Shown here: piece by piece, positions 5,701 through 7,283 of the stretch | Layout: every line of letters starts with the position of its first letter | How positions within the stretch are numbered: the stretch's first letter is position 1 | NCBI GenBank assembly: GCA_028293405.1 | Contig: JAQGOW010000179.1 | Location: 1-7,283, forward strand | DNA length: 7,283 nucleotides | Direction: 5' to 3' | Origin: Verrucomicrobiales bacterium | Lineage (GTDB): Bacteria > Verrucomicrobiota > Verrucomicrobiia > Limisphaerales > Palsa-1400 | Notes under the pieces: model-generated | Told to the model about the DNA's origin: nothing | What the model saw: only the letters and a program-made list of their open reading frames with translations | Databases searched by the model: none | Position numbers and translations under genes: made by a program

Positions 5701-5760
5701 AGCGTTTGCGCTTACCGCGACAGCGGCCAAGGTCAGGATGATTGCTAATTGTTTTTTCAT
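5215..5760 (-). CDS. PEP-CTERM sorting-domain exported protein, copy B
   Basis: A 181-residue exported protein. It has a canonical signal peptide, MKKQLAIILTLAAVAVSANA, with predicted cleavage after ANA just before QGFFNF. The mature region is the same Gly/Ala-rich, beta-like domain as copy A, without catalytic motifs I recognise. The C-terminal sorting signal is GPEPATIALGLMGASALFIRRRKA: PEP at about 159-161, one hydrophobic helix and a RRRK tail, typical of exosortase substrates in Verrucomicrobiota. It lies 48 nt downstream of the VNAVGYV-type gene with no obvious terminator between, so the two may share a transcript. A TATAAT lies immediately before the ATG, too close to drive this start, so I do not call it a promoter. 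No Shine-Dalgarno is visible. Expected role: a cell-surface or matrix structural protein (inference from the sorting signal only). Confidence 0.92.
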   Translation of the reverse strand: MKKQLAIILTLAAVAVSANAQGFFNFANGASGVNAPVKESDGTTLLSGGGAYKADYYFGAAGISDPTALSSGGQAVSFSGNGIFLGGTQIISGQTGTVTLQVRAWRASDGATWAAAAGVNGAHVGQGNLIQVALGTGAATVPNMVGLQAFNLGVVATGPEPATIALGLMGASALFIRRRKA

Positions 5761-5808
5761 ATTATACTGAGGTCTTAGATTTGAGGTGAAATGTATTGGG
5801 TGTGTCTC

Positions 5809-6447
5809 TTAGTTGTTAACTGAGAAAGTGCGATTCCATTTGGCGCCAGCTGCAGTGTTCAAGAACACAGCTTCACCAACCGCGAGGTTTGGTTCAGATG
5901 GGCTCCAACCGCCGAGAAATGACACATAGGTGTAGGTGGTGTAACCGACTCCAGGAGTATATTGGTAGAGGTTATCGAAATCAGACAGATTCGACAATCC
6001 CAACACTGTGCTCACCGGACCAGCTTGAGGAACTTGTGACGAGCGAATCGCGTAACCAACAGGAACGCTGTTGCTCAAAGAACCTTGCAGCACTTCACCA
6101 ACAAACGTGTTCGTGAACGGACCGTTTGAATTGAAGAAAGCACCTTCACCCGGATTCAACGTGATCGTAGGCAAATCCCAACCACCAAGGAAGCTAGCAT
6201 AGGTAGCGGTCTGGTAGGCTGTACCGTTCCACTTGTAAAGATTGCTAAAATCCGGCGCGTTTTTGATCAGATTACCGATCGTGTTGTTGGTAGTGTTCAG
6301 CGGATTGCAGAACAACTTGTATTGACCTTGCGGGAAGGTCGTTTGCACATAACCAACGGCGTTTACTGAGTAAACGTTGGTTTGTGCGACGAGCGGAAAT
6401 GCTGCCAGTCCAAGCAGCGAGGATAGGACTAGTGTTTTTGTTCTCAT
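5809..6447 (-). CDS. Exported VNAVGYV-type protein with two internal repeats
   Basis: Function unknown; 212 residues from the ATG at 6447. A signal peptide, MRTKTLVLSSLLGLAAFPLVA, is followed by QTNVYSVNAVGYVQ, an opening I associate with uncharacterised exported proteins of Verrucomicrobiota. The rest is a tandem duplication with a period of about 90 residues. DFSNLYKW (67-74), SFLGGW (85-90) and NPGEGAFFN (98-106) recur as DFDNLYQY (156-163), SFLGGW (176-181) and AVGEAVFLN (189-197). Aromatic, Asn and Gly residues dominate, suggesting a beta-rich extracellular fold. There is no PEP-CTERM tail or transmembrane anchor, so secretion into the periplasm or medium is likely. The open frame extends to 6540, but those codons are before the signal peptide and I exclude them. 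Upstream, a perfect TTGACA (6502-6507, minus) lacks a good -10 partner. The gene may be co-transcribed with the PEP-CTERM gene 48 nt downstream. Confidence 0.82.
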   Translation of the reverse strand: MRTKTLVLSSLLGLAAFPLVAQTNVYSVNAVGYVQTTFPQGQYKLFCNPLNTTNNTIGNLIKNAPDFSNLYKWNGTAYQTATYASFLGGWDLPTITLNPGEGAFFNSNGPFTNTFVGEVLQGSLSNSVPVGYAIRSSQVPQAGPVSTVLGLSNLSDFDNLYQYTPGVGYTTYTYVSFLGGWSPSEPNLAVGEAVFLNTAAGAKWNRTFSVNN

Positions 6448-6606
6448 ATTTGGTGTTTTGTTACCGTGTGTGGAGTCAAGAGTCTCAAATTGCAACCGCC
6501 ATGTCAACCGGTTATTTAACCTTTTTTTTGAACGGCTCATTGCAATAATATGCTCTTATTATTCGTATCTCTGGCAAGACAAGTAAAGCCTTTTTTTTCT
6601 TACTTT

Positions 6607-6629
6607 GGTGTCAGCTATTCACTGACACC
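6607..6629. repeat. Inverted repeat across the dehydrogenase stop codon
   Basis: GGTGTCAG (6607-6614) and CTGACACC (6622-6629) form a perfect 8-bp stem with a 7-nt loop spanning the stop codon of the dehydrogenase gene. On the minus-strand transcript it is followed by an A-rich, not U-rich, stretch, so it is not a classic intrinsic terminator. It might stabilise the 3' end or be incidental. Confidence 0.4.
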
Positions 6630-7283
6630 GCTGCTTGATTGACAACAATTTTTAACGATTCAGGGCTCGGCTTTGACGCCAAACCCACGGCCGCTGCGGT
6701 CTCACTGAGCGGGAACCGATGTGTCACAAGCTTTTCCATGTCTATTCGACCAGAAAATACTAGTTTTGCGACTTCCTTTTGTAGCAGAAAGTCTGCCGAG
6801 TAGCTACCGATTAAATCTTTTTCGTGCAGGCACACATTCGACAGATCCACCGCGTGCGGATCGCCCGGCTTTGTATGAGCGAAAAGTAAGACCTGCCCCG
6901 AGCCGCGCACGAGCTGGAACGCCTGGTCAACGGCGGAATTGGCCGGCACGGCGACGATGGCGGCGTCAAGTGAACGGGGCGATTTACGAATTGCGATTTT
7001 CGATTTACGAGCAGACGGACCGGCTTCGAGGTATTTATGGATCTGCGTCAATAATTGAGCGTCGCCGGCGTTGAAGGTTTTCTTGGCGCCCCATTGTTCC
7101 GCTAGCTTCAATCGCGTCGTCATCAAATCCGTGGCGATCACATTGATGCCTTGCAACGAAAGGATTTTTGTAAACAACAAGCCAATCGGCCCCTGCCCCA
7201 TGACACACACATTATCACCCGGCAATATATTCAATCGTTTGATGCCTTTGAGCACGGTGTTGACCGGCTCAAGCATCGCGCCT
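6611..7283 (-). CDS. Zinc-type medium-chain alcohol/polyol dehydrogenase, C-terminal part (5' end outside window)
   Basis: The frame is open to the window edge, giving about 223 visible residues of a protein usually 330-360 long. The first visible residues GAMLEPVNTVLKGI match the family segment whose Glu lies near the catalytic zinc. Then comes the Rossmann NAD(P)-binding motif VMGQGPIGLL (GxGxxG) and, at the end of the second strand, ATD, whose Asp suggests NAD preference. Later segments (DAAIVAVP...AFQLVRGSGQVLLFAH, LIGSYSA, HRFPLSETAAAVGLA) follow the order of the threonine/sorbitol dehydrogenase-like MDR group. The upstream zinc ligands and structural zinc loop are out of view, so the substrate cannot be named. 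ATG at 7276 is internal, not the start. The Rossmann domain holds a basic insert, SARKSKIAIRKSPRS, encoded by tandem heptamer repeats. No gene follows it closely: 163 nt separate it from the next start. Confidence 0.88.
   Translation of the reverse strand, partial: GAMLEPVNTVLKGIKRLNILPGDNVCVMGQGPIGLLFTKILSLQGINVIATDLMTTRLKLAEQWGAKKTFNAGDAQLLTQIHKYLEAGPSARKSKIAIRKSPRSLDAAIVAVPANSAVDQAFQLVRGSGQVLLFAHTKPGDPHAVDLSNVCLHEKDLIGSYSADFLLQKEVAKLVFSGRIDMEKLVTHRFPLSETAAAVGLASKPSPESLKIVVNQAAVSVNS
6980..7014. repeat. Tandem 7-bp repeat array inside the dehydrogenase gene
   Basis: Consecutive heptamers on the plus strand read CGATTTA, CGAATTG, CGATTTT, CGATTTA, then a degenerate CGAGCAG, so the consensus is CGAWTTN with a strict 7-bp period. 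The 10-bp word CGATTTACGA recurs exactly at 6980 and 7001. In the minus reading frame it encodes the basic patch RKSKIAIRKS between the Rossmann helix HKYLEAG and the strand LDAAIVAV. Heptameric short tandem repeats dispersed through genomes are known from several bacterial groups; membership in such a family here is inference. Confidence 0.7.

Noticed and set aside
5761..5766. Perfect TATAAT (minus strand) directly before the PEP-CTERM B start codon
   Set aside because: A -10 box touching the ATG would start transcription inside the gene; there is no matching -35, and the signal peptide requires the ATG at 5760.
6502..6507. Perfect TTGACA (minus strand) upstream of the VNAVGYV-type gene as a promoter
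   Set aside because: No acceptable -10 hexamer at 16-18 bp (GACTCT at 17 bp), so a promoter call is not supported.
6510..6529. GGTTATTTAACC followed by a run of eight Ts on the plus strand
   Set aside because: The 5-bp AT-rich stem with a 2-nt loop is too weak, and no plus-strand gene upstream would need a terminator here.
6544..6563. AATAATA/TATTATT inverted repeat in the gap downstream of the dehydrogenase
   Set aside because: Seven AT-only pairs in an AT-rich intergenic stretch are easily expected by chance, and there is no functional context.
1..7283. Mobile element, CRISPR array or phage island
   Set aside because: No transposase, integrase, phage gene, spaced direct repeats or terminal inverted repeats were found; the only longer repeat is the PEP-CTERM tandem duplication.

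Overview
The window looks like a chromosomal segment from an uncultured or environmental member of the Verrucomicrobiota. This is an inference from three things: two proteins ending in a PEP-CTERM sorting signal with an RRRK tail, a secreted protein opening with the YSVNAVGYV motif I associate with Verrucomicrobiota, and gene starts that almost all lack a Shine-Dalgarno sequence. No rRNA, tRNA, CRISPR array, transposase or phage gene is visible.

Left part (1-1332, all minus strand): the first 195 codons of uvrA (nucleotide excision repair, runs off the left edge), preceded by a candidate promoter. Next is a type II toxin-antitoxin pair of the VapBC kind, with a 29-nt antitoxin/toxin overlap. 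A perfect 20-bp palindrome overlaps the -10 box of an apparently leaderless vapB promoter.

Centre (1403-4397): a plus-strand integral-membrane M50 (site-2) protease converges on, and overlaps by 13 nt, a minus-strand pair: a DUF309 protein and a YebC/PmpR-family protein that overlap each other by 29 nt. Upstream of yebC on the same strand is a secreted or periplasmic protein. It has a GspC/PilP-like beta domain, a long Gly/Pro-rich region and a hexaproline C-terminus.

Right part (4530-6447, minus strand): a surface-protein cassette of three exported proteins. The most upstream is a two-repeat VNAVGYV-type protein. It is followed by two PEP-CTERM proteins that are tandem duplicates of about 530-540 bp. 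Each duplicate carries the same UUCG-loop intrinsic terminator, but their signal peptides are unrelated. No exosortase is present in the window.

Right edge (6611-7283, minus strand): the C-terminal two thirds of a zinc-type medium-chain dehydrogenase. Its Rossmann domain carries a short in-frame insert made of tandem 7-bp repeats.

Most genes are independent housekeeping or envelope functions. The clearest functional groupings are VapBC and the duplicated exported-protein cassette. I see no convincing wholly new system. The best candidates for follow-up are the PEP-CTERM duplication with exchanged signal peptides, the heptamer repeat inside the dehydrogenase, and the adjacency of yebC to a polyproline-bearing gene.
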